Below, in pieces: positions 39,001-45,210 of a stretch of 64,000 nucleotides of DNA. A program made the translations under genes and the position numbers. Positions within the stretch are counted from its first letter, which is position 1, and every line of letters starts with the position of its first letter. Below the pieces are notes generated by a model. The model did not search any database. It was not told the DNA's origin and was given only the letters and a program-made list of their open reading frames with translations. This DNA comes from Alentia gelatinosa (Eukaryota; Annelida; Polychaeta; Phyllodocida; Polynoidae), in the NCBI GenBank assembly GCA_950022655.1, contig OX465584.1, positions 46,048,723-46,112,722 on the forward strand, given 5' to 3'.

Positions 39001-42000
39001 CACCACACATCACCTACCTACGCACCTAACCACCTCACACCACACATCACCTACCTACGCACCTAACCACCTCACACCACACATCACCTACCTATACACC
39101 TAACCACCTCACACCACACATCACCTACCTACGCACCTAACCACCTCACACCACACATCACCTACCTACGCACCTAACCACCTCACACCACACATCACCT
39201 ACCTACGCACCTAACCACCTCACACCATACATCACCTACCTACACAACTAACCACCTCACACCACACATCACCTAGCTACACACCTAACCACCTCACACC
39301 ACACATCACCTAGCTACACACCCAGCCACCTCACGTCACACACCACTTAGCTACACACCTAACCACCTCACACCACACATTACCTAGCTACGCACCTAAC
39401 CACCTCACACCACACATCACCTACCTACACACCCAACCACCTCACACCACACATCACCTACCTATACACCCAACCACCTCACACCACACATCAGCTACCT
39501 ACGCACCTAACCACCTCACACCACACATCACCTAACTACACACCTAACCACCTCACACCACACATCAGCTACCTACGCACCTAACCACCTAACACCACAC
39601 ATCACCTACCTACGCACCTAACCACCTCACACCACACATCACCTAGCTACACACCTAACCACCTCACACCACACATCACCTAACTACACACCTAACCACC
39701 TCACACCACACATCACCTACCTACGCACCTAACCACCTCACACCACACATCACCTACCTACGCACCTAAGCAATTACACCACACATCACCTACCTATACA
39801 CCTAACCACCTCACACCACACATCACCTACCTACGCACCTAACCACCTCACACCACACATCACCTACCTACGCACCTAACCACCTCACACCACAAATCAC
39901 CATCCTACACAAGTCACGCCACACATCACCTACTTCCACACCTAACCACCTCACACCACACCTCACCTACCTACACACCCAGTCACCTCACACACCACAT
40001 TACCTACCTACACAACTAACCACTTCACGCCACACAATACCCACCTACACACCCAATCACCTCACAATATGCGTCACCTACTGAGAACTCACCACCACCC
40101 TCTTCTGCCCAGCTATAACTTGTGTTCGACAGATCAAGAGAGTATGTTTGACTGTTGTCCTGAGATGGCTGTACATAATTTCAGCAACTAAATCATAAAA
40201 CTGAGTAATGCACATGGGACCCATATGGGAGTGTTCCGACTTGGATGAGATGATAATTGGCCTAATTAGCAAATTACAGAGACTGGTGAAGGCTGACGTC
40301 GCCCAGTCCCCAAGAAGGCAGGCAGAATGAGATGACTACTTTGTACTGGTGATTATAATCACCATTGCCTCAAGCACGAGAAATGAGGCGTGAGCGAGCT
40401 TCAATCCCAGGTGCTCCAATATGCATCACTAGTTCTATTTAACCAACCAAGAGATAAATTCAGTCCCACTTTGAAACTATTACCATGCATTGTTAATGTG
40501 TAAATAAAGTTAACAGCTGAAGGTTTGTATCGGTAGAAATATGACACATGTTCAATGCAGTTGTCATGACCGAGTGGAACAGTGCAAGATTCCGGGACTG
40601 AGACAAAAGGTTATTACAGGCAAAAACCATTGGTAGGCGTAGGTGCTTGGCTTTTCAATTTTTACTCACAGATAAGGAAAGGAAAAATCCGGAAGTCATA
40701 TCCTTATGTTGTAATGCTAGTAACCTGTATGAGATTCAGCGTGGGACTACACTGGCCTCTGCACTCAGGCAGATCGGGGGGAAACATCCTCTGGGAGCTA
40801 TTCACACACATACACGGAAACAGAGTTTGTCACCTATGGTCATATGCAAAGTAGTCTGGCACCTTAAACAGGAGCATAAATAAACTTTGTAAGTATATCT
40901 GATTAAAAAAGAATTTGTCAAACCGCACCCCATAATGTTTGTGCAGAGCAGTATGGACTTGCATATCCAAGTCCATGAGCTCAGCATTTGCATCACATTT
41001 GATGAGATACAGATGCTGCAGACTGTGGTGTGGCATTAGGTGCAGCGCAGCCTTGGTGTAGTGTTGTTGTTTTTTTTACCTTTTTTTGCTCAGACAAACT
41101 CAACAAATCAGTTTGTTTACGCTCCCTAAAATGAAACCCTGTATTTCTGTACTCCTTCTCTATGAACCTCGCGTTAGAGGCACTCTTCCCTTGACCACCA
41201 CCTGGTGAACATACGTCTCACTAACCACTACAAAGACGCGACCTGCACGCCGCGTGTGGGGAATCTGAGGTACTAAGCATCAACGTCCTCGCCACTGAGT
41301 TGCTCAGTCCACCTCGTTGAGCGTGGGGGCACGCGCAGATACTATGCCTATAGTTTAGAAAGAGGTTATAGAGACTTTCAGCGTGCTGCAAAATCCATCC
41401 CTTCACCATCTGCATGCCAATTATGAGGCCTTAGAAAAGTGCGGAGGTCCAGTGTCGTAGTGTTTGTGAGGAGTGCCCAACTGACCATGACCAATCACTC
41501 CAGACTGAACCACCTCTGGTGCTTGACATATTTCGAGCCTACAAAGGCAGTGGGAGAAAAAGCTGGTTTTCAAGGGTGTTATAGGCAGGGATGCCAGTTT
41601 GTAGGATTTTGCGTACATGTAGGATTTTCATTTTAGTCTCAAAGTGATAAAAATTTCAAGAAATTGCATGTTTTGAGAACAAAATAGACTCCAGGTTTCC
41701 TAAAATCTAAATCTTAGATAAACTTGTTCTGTAATCTTTCAAAATTCCGAATTTAGCTACCACGAGCACACTCAGTTAGAGGCCCTATGGTTCCAAGTGC
41801 TCCAACCTAGAGATGTAGGATGGTAGGATTCCTGTAGGAAATGCTCCTACGGATAAGGGCAAACTTAAATACTGACATCTGATAGGCTTAAAATATGTCA
41901 TGTGAGAATAGAATTATTGAAGCCTCACCAAATGTAAAACAAATATCGGAGGAATGCCTAATGAATTTGTAAAGATATTCTGCAGAATATAGAACTTATT

Positions 42001-42549
42001 ATGTGGTAATCTTTCTTAAATGATTTTCTTTGAAGAGTAGCCCATTTAGTGCAGAACTAGATATACCCACTCTCGTAGCAGATATCTAAATATCCTATTC
42101 TGGCCATCCAGGCCCAAGGATCTGCTAGGAGCGTCTCAGTCTCCATGTAGGAATTTTTTCTGACCCCAACTGGCATCCCTGTATAGCAAAGGATCCATTG
42201 CCTGGTTAAGACTCAAACCTTCTAATTGTTGATTTTTTTAAATCATTTCACCGACATTCATCAATGATGAACAGTCCACATAATATAAGTAAGGTTTCAA
42301 ATTAAACACAACCTAACAACTGTAGGTCTTCCACGCTTATACTTTTTTTCTTTACAGTGAGCCTGGCTCTCTTTTATTTATCATTTGACTGTAGCATTCT
42401 ACATGTACTTGATATTCTGCTCACAGAGTTGTTTTGGTAACGTGTTTCTAGATGAAGACGCGGGGAACGAGTTGGAACACATGCTGGACGCGCAAGCTGC
42501 CTTCAACAAGGAGATCATTCTGATGGCATTCCGCTCCTGTCTGCAGTAA
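5976..42549 (+). CDS. four-exon gene for a small helical protein, family not recognised (locus span)
   Basis: Exons 5976-6003 (tentative), 18909-19051, 26063-26222 and 42452-42549 join to 429 nt, that is 142 codons plus TAA. Phases agree at every junction: 1/1, 0/0, 1/1. All introns are GT-AG. The predicted product has no signal peptide. It is rich in helix-forming stretches (ENVAHLLYLCGDSITLKVL, RMALLHAIVDTFKDVLLELH) with an acidic turn (GDADEDAGNELEH) before the last helix. I do not recognise the family. Introns are very long (about 12.9, 7.0 and 16.2 kb) and repeat-loaded. The last three exons are well supported. The first rests on start context, donor and phase only, and further small exons in intron 1 cannot be excluded. 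Confidence 0.55.
6004..9250. other. intron 1, first part; no gene
   Basis: No exon is recognised. Between about 6890 and 8240 the motif CCGACAC/GTGTCGG and variants (CATGTCGGAAGCG, TCGGAACGC, TATCCGACACACTG) occur repeatedly in both orientations. This suggests a decayed, inverted-repeat-rich element. The longest minus-strand frame (8053-8475, 140 codons) lacks recognisable similarity. Confidence 0.35.
9255..10015. repeat. degenerate minisatellite, about 47-bp period
   Basis: Units of the type GGTATTGCCATAAGG, then TGTACTATTGGTTG, then TTACCACAATAA recur at about 46-48 bp spacing (for example 9258, 9304, 9350, and again from about 9718 to 9985). A 270-bp unrelated stretch interrupts two blocks. 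Confidence 0.7.
10723..10751. repeat. perfect 13-bp hairpin
   Basis: ACGTACCGAGTTC and its exact complement GAACTCGGTACGT flank a TTT loop. There is no T-tract or gene context to suggest a terminator or RNA gene. It may be the core of a small foldback element. Confidence 0.6.
10805..11200. repeat. diverged direct repeat, two copies of about 200 bp
   Basis: Two segments share, in order, TTATTATATACCTGA, a stretch around CGCCATTTT / CTCCATTTT, GGTCAGTAA / CCAGTAAG and ACAGGTATAT. One runs from about 10812 and the other from about 11018. No coding potential is seen. Confidence 0.5.
11600..12720. repeat. CCACCA-rich nested minisatellite
   Basis: Four copies of a 70-bp unit (CACACACAAA at 11671, 11741, 11811, 11881) are followed by about three copies of a 199-bp unit (CAGACTACC at 12091, 12290, 12488), both built from ACC/CCA triplets. 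Strand composition is extremely skewed: almost no G on the + strand. The minus-strand Gly/Val/Trp-rich frames inside it are not genes. Confidence 0.85.
12730..13890. other. intron 1; no gene recognised
   Basis: Two overlapping plus-strand frames of 70-81 codons (12742-12987, 12821-13033) lie in a GC-richer patch just after the CCA-rich repeat. Neither has a recognised domain. The rest is AT-rich. Confidence 0.35.
13900..15285. repeat. degenerate dispersed repeat cluster
   Basis: Variants of GACAAGTAGATTACC, CCTAGAGGCTCTAGTAGT and GTTATATGGGTGT recur at about 13930, 14075, 14655, 14735, 15190 and 15245 with irregular spacing. This suggests an old tandem array broken up by other sequence. Confidence 0.5.
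15290..18030. other. intron 1; no gene recognised
   Basis: Short frames only. I see no splice-bounded reading frame with coding character and no repeat of note. Confidence 0.4.
18122..18393 (+). mobile_element. foldback (two-hairpin) non-autonomous element, copy 1
   Basis: An imperfect palindrome of roughly 50-bp arms (TTTATATAGCGTGAATTG ... ACGAACGCCATATAAA) is followed by a second inverted pair, TTATCCTACC and GGTGTAAGATAA, enclosing ACCATGTTAAGTCTGTGGAG. The same sequence lies in opposite orientation at 62525-62818, so it is a dispersed family. No protein is encoded. The class is unknown, probably MITE-like. Confidence 0.7.
18398..18908 (+). repeat. degenerate array repeating the exon 2 splice acceptor
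   Basis: Units of the form ATCAGCTCTCACTGTGTC, TATTTACTGTACCATAG|GT and CTCAGATCTCACATATTGCA precede exon 2. ATCAG occurs at 18398, 18461, 18496, 18803 and 18874, and the last two are 71 bp apart. AG|GT is 34 bp into both of those units, the second being the real splice site at 18908. A related fragment with GCAGGTCTTTATATCTCACA lies at about 18090. Confidence 0.65.
18909..19051 (+). CDS. exon 2 of the small helical-protein gene
   Basis: Acceptor CTTTAACTGACTACAG|GT and donor CTT|GTGAGTATC bound a 143-nt exon. It is read SPDEWLPENVAHLLYLCGDS and continues through KVLNSKAINGRITELANL to SALCL. It enters in phase 1 and leaves in phase 0. GC content and codon choice rise sharply over the AT-rich flanks. 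The acceptor is the last member of a degenerate array in which the same AG|GT is repeated upstream. Confidence 0.75.
19052..21390. other. intron 2, first part; no gene recognised
   Basis: An 85-codon plus-strand frame (20355-20612) and an 86-codon minus-strand frame (19586-19846) are present without family resemblance or convincing splice sites. The stretch is otherwise AT-rich. Confidence 0.4.
21395..22100. repeat. diverged direct repeat pair
   Basis: A segment at about 21395-21575 recurs at about 21870-22100. Both contain AAATTTTAAAC, then CAGACGAGGAGATTG, AATCTC, GGATTTG, GACAAACACC, and end in GTGAATCCCACTT. By eye the best 110 bp are about four-fifths identical. The first copy ends in a near-perfect 27-base palindrome (21549-21575). 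Confidence 0.65.
22105..24540. other. intron 2; no gene recognised
   Basis: AT-rich sequence with only short chance frames. No repeat or conserved exon is seen. Confidence 0.4.
24543..24744. mobile_element. short terminal-inverted-repeat element, copy 1
   Basis: The left end GGGGGCCTGTTGAATGA and the inverted right end (read inward AGGGGTCTGTTGAATAA) bound about 200 bp with no ORF. The inside shares GATGTGGGTC, GAACGA and CGTACGAGG with 37252-37473, so it is a dispersed MITE-like family. No clear target duplication is visible. Confidence 0.65.
24750..25490. other. intron 2; no gene recognised
   Basis: AT-rich intronic DNA without a recognised feature. Confidence 0.4.
25497..26100 (+). repeat. 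71-bp tandem array spanning the exon 3 splice acceptor
   Basis: Nine head-to-tail units repeat every 71 bp exactly: the GCTCAAG phase falls at 25510 (diverged), 25581, 25652, 25723, 25794, 25865, 25936, 26007 and 26078. Each unit has about 38 nt of intron end (ATGTGTTTACTACAG) followed by 33 nt matching the start of exon 3 (GTATGTGTGCGGCATGCTC). The ninth unit is the true intron-exon junction. Because 71 is not a multiple of three, each copy shifts the frame. Confidence 0.95.
26063..26222 (+). CDS. exon 3 of the small helical-protein gene
   Basis: Acceptor TGTTTACTACAG|GTATG and donor GATGCCG|GTATGTCA bound 160 nt, entering in phase 0 and leaving in phase 1. It reads VCVRHAQAVSWVVRVVSAVC and onward to LLELHEYGDA. 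The first 33 nt are the same sequence that forms the 3' part of each 71-bp repeat unit upstream, so this exon's 5' end is the final copy of that array. Use of the preceding acceptor (exon start about 25992) would hit a stop near 26126. Confidence 0.75.
26223..29150. other. intron 3, first part; no gene recognised
   Basis: AT-rich. A 77-codon plus-strand frame (26880-27113) and a 71-codon one (28171-28386) are the longest, without recognised similarity. Confidence 0.4.
29211..29693 (+). CDS. orphan ORF, 160 codons, unknown function
   Basis: An uninterrupted ATG-to-TAA frame lies in a GC-rich island (about 29155-29695) inside otherwise AT-rich intron DNA. The product begins with a basic stretch (AQRRKRKPPKNQP), has a middle rich in Gly, Pro and Cys, and ends with a charged, probably helical tail (KSKLIKDVFQRLEKDWRRV). 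A possible acceptor CTTCTTTCAG lies just before the start, so it could be an exon. I recognise no family. It may be host-derived, a retrocopy, or a relic of a transposon interrupted by the Ngaro element 0.5 kb away. A 113-codon antisense frame overlaps it. Confidence 0.35.
   Translation: MLDRLAQRRKRKPPKNQPASIAYRRQHVTGACHVGQGDGNPGSRVTVPRGRWTLKDGEMEFDKMDEFSVCYESGPPPPSIATSTAYCPARGSIFTCLSPAADDLKSVVARAGTASGRHERIDAGSKTRTVYLAAIQDLTTPKSKLIKDVFQRLEKDWRRV
30107..30160 (+). repeat. diverged copy of a GTCAGCTTATAA repeat, left of the Ngaro element
   Basis: GATGTTTTATCCAAAGTCGT followed by GGGTCAGCTTATAA resembles CATTTTGTTGAAGTGGGT followed by GGTCAGCTTATAA at about 35895-35935, on the other side of the Ngaro insertion and in the same orientation. 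Confidence 0.4.
30210..30517 (-). repeat. Ngaro element terminal repeat B2 (308 bp)
   Basis: Identical by eye to 30746-31053. It forms the 3' terminus of the element on the minus strand. It is AT-rich, with internal TTGACATAGATATGTGTTTG-type repeats. Confidence 0.93.
30518..30559 (-). other. 42-bp spacer between A2 and B2
   Basis: Pyrimidine-rich on the coding strand (CTCCTCTTCTCTCCTACTCC). It is present neither at the A1 inner edge nor at the B1 inner edge. In the usual scheme A2 and B2 abut, so this spacer is unusual. Confidence 0.6.
30560..30745 (-). repeat. Ngaro element internal repeat A2 (186 bp)
   Basis: Identical by eye to A1 at 35453-35638 and directly abutting B1. The B1-A2 junction mirrors the end-to-end joint expected in the circular intermediate. 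Confidence 0.93.
30746..31053 (-). repeat. Ngaro element internal repeat B1 (308 bp)
   Basis: Direct copy of B2, lying just after the end of the tyrosine recombinase ORF. Confidence 0.93.
31103..32137 (-). CDS. tyrosine recombinase (integrase) of the Ngaro element
   Basis: 344 codons. The N-terminal part (about residues 25-130) resembles a core-binding domain, and the C-terminal part is the catalytic domain. Visible catalytic residues are Arg173 (FYAALRQGEV), a basic beta-strand region KAAKNLQ near 208-213, His289 and Arg292 (TLHSLRKAAAT), Trp315 at the second His/Trp position (RYGGWRS) and the nucleophile Tyr323 (HRDYIKVS). The enzyme would join the circular DNA copy into the genome by strand exchange without target duplication. 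The ATG at 32137 lies in the +1 frame relative to the RT/RNase H frame, so reinitiation, frameshifting or a separate message is needed. The ORF is intact. Confidence 0.93.
   Translation of the reverse strand: MSCTLSYRVPMPLLYPYSVSSADRALLLLQAKASARQSEARAPGTLANQRSAVTTYLAFCNRMRADPRAPTVSLITSYLEYVADHAPSPATVANQLSHVRAHLRLTGGDVQPTEDHRVKRALEGMRRNKLYVPNVKAPIPMDVFRAVLDALTGSPLHTAMRAGMLLIFYAALRQGEVAPQSARAFDPARNLTRGDVVLGRRHLTITIKAAKNLQYVGQQKVMRLEAADDIRVCPVDAVRGLLRAAPTASLRDPFLTLPDGTTITSRVMTNEWDRLLQATGQTVKTYTLHSLRKAAATQAFEAGIPELNIQRYGGWRSQAHRDYIKVSDQETVNKSLIESLSFRK
31236..34379 (-). CDS. reverse transcriptase / RNase H ORF of the Ngaro element
   Basis: The open frame is 1,047 codons. The expressed product is probably a -1 frameshift extension of Gag entering at about 34154-34160. 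The reverse transcriptase domain (about residues 300-510) shows the first Asp at 393 (SIDVSRAYKN), the MPFGARASSY motif and the catalytic YLDD at 457-460. RNase H follows with Asp617 (ITVDACLSGVGG), Glu648/650 (SELEALN), Asp676 (FCDNLGT) and Asp726 (IADALSRA). No methyltransferase-like domain follows. After about residue 750 the frame runs on for about 300 codons of Gly/Pro/Arg-rich sequence in the alternative frame of the recombinase gene. That tail is probably a shadow of the overlapping gene rather than a domain. Confidence 0.9.
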   Translation of the reverse strand: MVARVHVLRLGGQEVRSLCARLQPQAHIRTRVRQHGGSPCTHTTAGTPGGVSTAGYYQAGGSAECGTPTSAEFKKRAGRAPPVDEARKKDERGAGRTECCVTNPAPPRDVTYHVTPSARGRGVRINNNIDGPNTLPEEIPPVSPAEAAPGTVGDDGLSRLPGVSVSAPESNTPDFKALRDVCETGIHREGVSTDPLAFKQHRRETWPEFTAVGPARHAEIYRTVRDTGIPNALGARVEVPSDLNLPAWDHYLGHVEEAQELLGFLRYGFPLGYLGPESDTRGVANHPSATSHPVQVEKFLEKEAGFTNMMGPFAEPPFSPWCHVSPLMTREKRGTDDRRIITDMTFPRECSVNSFIIKNSVYGLEREHGLPTVDEFVAKLVKAGTSAYMSSIDVSRAYKNFRCDPLDWPLLCFTWGGGHYCDTAMPFGARASSYHMQCVAEAIVGILSSKGVTAAMYLDDLIILSEDRGKAAEDFRIARALFSELGLPEARDKAQEPSQTVTWLGIEIDARAMSLSIPTAKLEDIRGHVSAVAKRRTLTKRQLQSVLGRILHVARCIRPARAFVSKLLEALRGMKGFYMNINSEMRQDLDWFVKFARGWNGRALIPRGPPTRRITVDACLSGVGGTDGRFSYSGQVCPVFDPVECISELEALNTIYALHTFITDRDRGSRIEVFCDNLGTVQTLNSGRARNPVLAECARQAWMVQARLQVELVFSHIPGVQNVIADALSRAYLSRTEYDKATSLIHIHELYPIVPCTHASFVPVLRLFCRSGASLTPGEGICEAVRGACPRYARKPAIRSHHLPGVLQPDESGPPGTDREPDHVVSGIRGGPRPLAGHGRQPVIARPGTPPTDGGGRAADRGSPGEACPRGHEEKQAVRAKREGPHTNGCVQGGPRRTDGIAPPYGNEGGHAPHFLRGPTAGGGGAAVGSGIRPGSEPHSRGRGPRPPASHHHHQGGQKSSIRRATESDAPRGRGRYPGVPGRRGSRPTTGGPYGFTAGPVPDTARWDDHHITGYDQRMGPPPTGHRPNGEDIHPPQPQEGRCHSGI
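34130..35344 (-). CDS. Gag-like protein of the Ngaro element
   Basis: 404 codons from the ATG at 35344; the open frame extends to 35527 inside repeat A1, but the added 61 residues look untranslated. Residues about 52-96 form heptads with the recurring pattern VRTDVNEVKTDVGEVRTDM, a likely coiled coil for assembly. A Cys/His-rich cluster near residues 300-345 (CRDFNGERGCRHRSDH, then HVCTFC and CGHSVHAC) is a zinc-binding nucleic-acid domain of the kind seen in DIRS-order Gag proteins. The C-terminal 25 codons overlap the RT frame and hold a -1 slippery heptamer. Confidence 0.82.
   Translation of the reverse strand: MLTRSAVAASAPAEAETDSEITIRQPAAESDHVDSVSQQGTSASARTRTSRITALEANLGGVRTDVNEVKTDVGEVRTDMTKISRQMDGMMDAIMQISRPTSRRAGSRASSAAERTRDWAQDQNERLLPAPRALREAYTTEEHLQHEFGREAMRHDRTTGKSLLSDLNARRPTAKPYMFMDRDGVYTLHQKLDLRSSLGPLEYISCFVALLNDDRALHPEDKEHMFKHLYQVTVDAQARPWAGVRRWSNFVFDQVESGRMRWSDHGRIQEERVRLAMTSAHTANSSQNTETGRARGSEAPCRDFNGERGCRHRSDHTEGGIRWLHVCTFCDSVGRKCGHSVHACNRKLTYGHGYDNTAAPPVPTPRRVPQAGYQLQATTRPAAAQSVVHQPQPSSKNGPAAPRQ
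34154..34160 (-). promoter_or_regulatory. predicted -1 ribosomal frameshift site (A AAA AAC)
   Basis: On the coding strand the gag codons TCA AAA AAC form the heptamer A AAA AAC in the correct register for tandem slippage. The site is 21 nt before the gag stop and is followed by the GC-rich stretch GGGCCGGCCGCGCCCC, which could form a stem. RT/RNase H lies in exactly the -1 frame. Sequence and register are seen directly; frameshifting itself is inferred. Confidence 0.6.
35453..35638 (-). repeat. Ngaro element terminal repeat A1 (186 bp)
   Basis: 5' terminus of the element on the minus strand, starting GGTTGCCCATGGCCTTTGGT. It is identical by eye to A2. It is likely to hold the promoter. Confidence 0.93.
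35795..35967 (+). repeat. G-tract and GGCTTATAAGCGGGG repeats
   Basis: Contains a run of 15 G (35831-35845) after a GT run, then three copies of GGCTTATAAGCGGGGT or GTCAGCTTATAAGCGGGG, ending GGGGTTTTACGG. This looks like the end of an older DNA element into which the Ngaro copy inserted. Its family is not recognised. Confidence 0.45.
35970..37250. other. intron 3; no gene; one short inverted-repeat element
   Basis: AT-rich. TACGGGATAATCGTTAATAG (36441-36460) and its inverted partner CTATTGACGATTATCCCGT (36568-36586) bound about 146 bp with no ORF, compatible with a small MITE. Nothing else is recognised. Confidence 0.45.
37252..37473. mobile_element. short terminal-inverted-repeat element, copy 2
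   Basis: The left end CAGGGGCCTGTTGAATAA and shared internal motifs (GATGTGGGTC, TCAGGAAG, GCGAACGA, CGTACGAGG) match the element at 24543-24744. The right end is eroded. Confidence 0.6.
37865..40075. repeat. satellite of 37-bp units (about 2.2 kb)
   Basis: About 59 head-to-tail units with consensus CTAACCACCTCACACCACAC followed by ATCACCTACCTACGCAC. Variants (CCTAGCTAC, CAGCTACC, CCCAGCCACCTCACGTCACA) are ordered: a rare-variant block starting CACCATACAT at 38741 recurs at 39222, 481 bp or 13 units later, showing a higher-order repeat. The edges at about 39895-40075 are diverged. There is almost no G on this strand and no coding potential. Confidence 0.97.
40080..41580. other. intron 3; no gene recognised
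   Basis: Contains short overlapping frames (for example 40582-40854, 90 codons) without resemblance to known proteins. Confidence 0.4.
41585..42181. mobile_element. hAT-like non-autonomous inverted-repeat element
   Basis: Ends are GCAGGGATGCCAGTTTG and, inverted, CAGGGATGCCAGTTGG, resembling the CAGGGRTG termini common in hAT transposons. TATAG flanks both sides (41580-41584 and 42182-42186). The 597-bp interior has no transposase ORF. A typical hAT duplication is 8 bp and only 5 bp match here, so the superfamily is tentative. Confidence 0.6.
42452..42549 (+). CDS. terminal coding exon of the small helical-protein gene
   Basis: Acceptor GTGTTTCTAG|ATGAAGAC follows in phase 1 from the exon ending at 26222, forming the Asp codon G|AT. 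The exon reads DEDAGNELEHMLDAQAAFNK and ends FRSCLQ before TAA. An alternative acceptor CTCACAG at 42420-42426 is in the same reading frame, but its phase would not match the upstream donor. Confidence 0.7.
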
Positions 42550-44700
42550 GACTGGCCGCCGGTAGCCTCCATTACCTCACGGAGGCCCGTGTGGCTCTCC
42601 AGCCAGGATACCATCTCCCCACTCCCAGAAACCGGCTTACAGCACCTGCCAGCAATCAGCCAACACCAGTGTCCACCTCTATTTATGAACCGCGAGTATT
42701 TACTGCCTTCACTACTGATCTACTCTACATCACTGCCTTCCGCTCATTGTAACTCCAATTATGTAACTCTGTTATTGAAAGAAAGGACGGTATTAGAAAT
42801 ATATGAATAAGAATAGAAAAATGAATTGGTAATATCAGAACAAAGTCATAGTCAGCAATTACCCTGAACGTTTAACATAGATATAAGTCAAGTATAATTT
42901 GGTATTGTTGATAGGGATACTTTTAGTCTCATCAGACTTGAGCCTACAGACTATTTGTGGTCCTATGCTACTATATACTTTAAACAGTTATTCCTGAATA
43001 ATATATTTCAAAACAAAAAATAGTAATGGACTATTTTTCTCGTATAATATTATGAAAGACAATTACTAAATCGGGAACCGATTTGATATAGATAAGTTTC
43101 TCTTCTAACACATCAAAGATAAGACTTTTTTTCGTAAGAAGTGTGTAATTTAGATAATAGATTGTATTCTACCTACTACTGAGTAATAGTCACTATAGAG
43201 CGAACAGCGTCTCAGCCAAGGATCTTTGTCTTATTATGAAATGATATGTATATTCCTAATTTTACTTATTGAAAACAAAATTTCTGCAGCTAACTATTGC
43301 AGTTATTGTAGTTTGTATAGTTCGCCTTATTAATATGGATAAGATATAGAAACATGTGAAGGAGCTTACCGTAGAGGAGATTCTGACTTTCACTCACCTT
43401 CTACGTTGTTGATGACGTGTGTTCTTTAAGTGAGCTTAGAGAAATAATAATCACAACACAGAGAACAGACTGAGGGCAGGTGCAAATGGCACAACTTCTG
43501 GATCGACACTGAACATATATATTTAATATCGTAAAAATAATCAATTTGTTGAGTCATCATCTTTGTATATAATCCACATCATGGTAATTTAATAATTATA
43601 AAATTTCATTAAGTCATGTAAAGCTCATATTGTAATTATTAATATTCCTATTTATACAAATAAAGATTTTATAATAAACAACCACAAGAGTTTTGACTGA
43701 AGTGATTGGAGTTTCTAATGAACATCTAGAAAATCACAAAACAACTGAGAGTGCTTCAAGTAGATCCATAATCTGTTTATTGTTTCTTTATACTGTACAT
43801 ACCATCTTTCGGGATTCCTGGATATTTGTACACCACAAGATGTCTTTCTCAAACCGGTAGCCCTTTTATACACGGTCAGGAGTGAGGTTGGCCTGTGTAA
43901 CCATGTTTTCTGTGATTCTTTCTATATTTTAATACATACAGAACCCAGGTCAAGAACACTGACAGGGTGGGCCCTCCGGCTTCGCACTCTCAGGTATAAT
44001 ATATAAGTATCATCAGTACATTGCAGAAAGAGTGACGTTTATGTCAACATAGCGTATATATAATTTACAATAATTTGCATGTACATGTGGACGTAGCAAG
44101 CTACATAAAATATCGTATAACAATCTTTTGCAAATCAACCTACATAATAATAGTATTATTATCGTCGTCATCGTACGGCAAATACGTCTTTTTTGGTTTG
44201 TATATTCCCAGAGTTGGAGCCTTTGCAATAAGTTTTCTAAATTAACCTTTCTGACGCTGCGTGCGGAGGAGAGGTCTATCTTTTCACACTTGACTATTTA
44301 ATTATAATAATTGAAAGAAATACATGGAAACAAATTGGTCCAGAGATCGCTTACTCCAGGACGCTATTGTATATGCACAAAACATACAATACATACACAC
44401 ACATATATTTTCCCTCCCATCCAAATAGCTGTGATGAAACTCTCACGAATCACGCTCTGACTGGTTTTTGATCGCCCAGCTTACTCATTTATCTATTTAT
44501 TTTTATTATTAGGCGATCAACTTTATTATTTACTGCATGGAAATTGACACAATTACTAAATTCTGTGCAAAGCTGAGCTGTATTTATGTTCCTTTTCCGT
44601 TAAGCTGGGAAAATGTGATCAAATATCATAGCACATGGAAATGTCAAATTTTCTCTTGGAAATTCTTGAACTACAGATAAATATAACAACTGGTGTTAAT
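42550..44700. other. 3' UTR and intergenic DNA of the + strand gene
   Basis: AT-rich sequence after the stop codon, with poly(A)-signal candidates near 43660. No further exon is seen. Confidence 0.4.
43659..43678 (+). terminator. candidate polyadenylation signals
   Basis: Two AATAAA hexamers (43659-43664 and 43673-43678) lie about 1.1 kb after the stop codon of the + strand gene. They would give a long 3' UTR. They could also be chance in AT-rich DNA. Confidence 0.2.
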
Positions 44701-44731
44701 GTTAAAGAGAATTGCTCCGCTCTCCGTAACT

Positions 44732-45210
44732 CTAGCGCCGCCTGGTGCCGAAAGTCGACGACAATGGCACCACCTTCAGTCTGTGTGTGATGTAGCACCA
44801 CCTAGCGGAGCGAGCAACAACTACGCTCATGGCGGTGATTGTAGAGGAACTGGCTCTAATAAGGATCATCATCACATCTCCTTCAGGTATGTACACGTTT
44901 AGGTTTGCTGTCAGGACAGGTGACGACACAAAACAATGCCCCTTCTCATCGGCTGCATATTCAATAACACAATGACTATTACCAACACGGACACACAGGA
45001 CAGTGATTCGCTTATAATCACACCCCTCACACTCCACGTCTGTGGTATAGCATTCATCACCACGATCATGTCCCATATTGGTCCAGACGGGGTTTCTATA
45101 AACACGACAGGCCTGGTATATATATGATAAACGATGGCGTAGTAGTAGCCAGAACCCACATGGGCCAAGACAAATAGGTTTTCTCCAGAGAAATTCAGTT
45201 TGTTTTTCAT
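44732..45210 (-). CDS. possible Cys-rich exon, unknown family
   Basis: Minus-strand frames are open from a candidate acceptor GACACAG|GATG near 45216. The frame covering 44732-45076, extended upstream past its first ATG, is Cys-rich (CYTTDVECEGCDYKRITVLC) and reads on to NVYIPEGDVMM. It shares its opening (AATTTCTCTGGA on the coding strand) and scattered residues with the ORF at 45760-46095. It could be one of two related exons of an unrecognised gene, or chance. Confidence 0.2.

Noticed and set aside
37865..40075. CRISPR array
   Set aside because: The units are contiguous with no unique spacers, and the context is an animal intron. It is a satellite.
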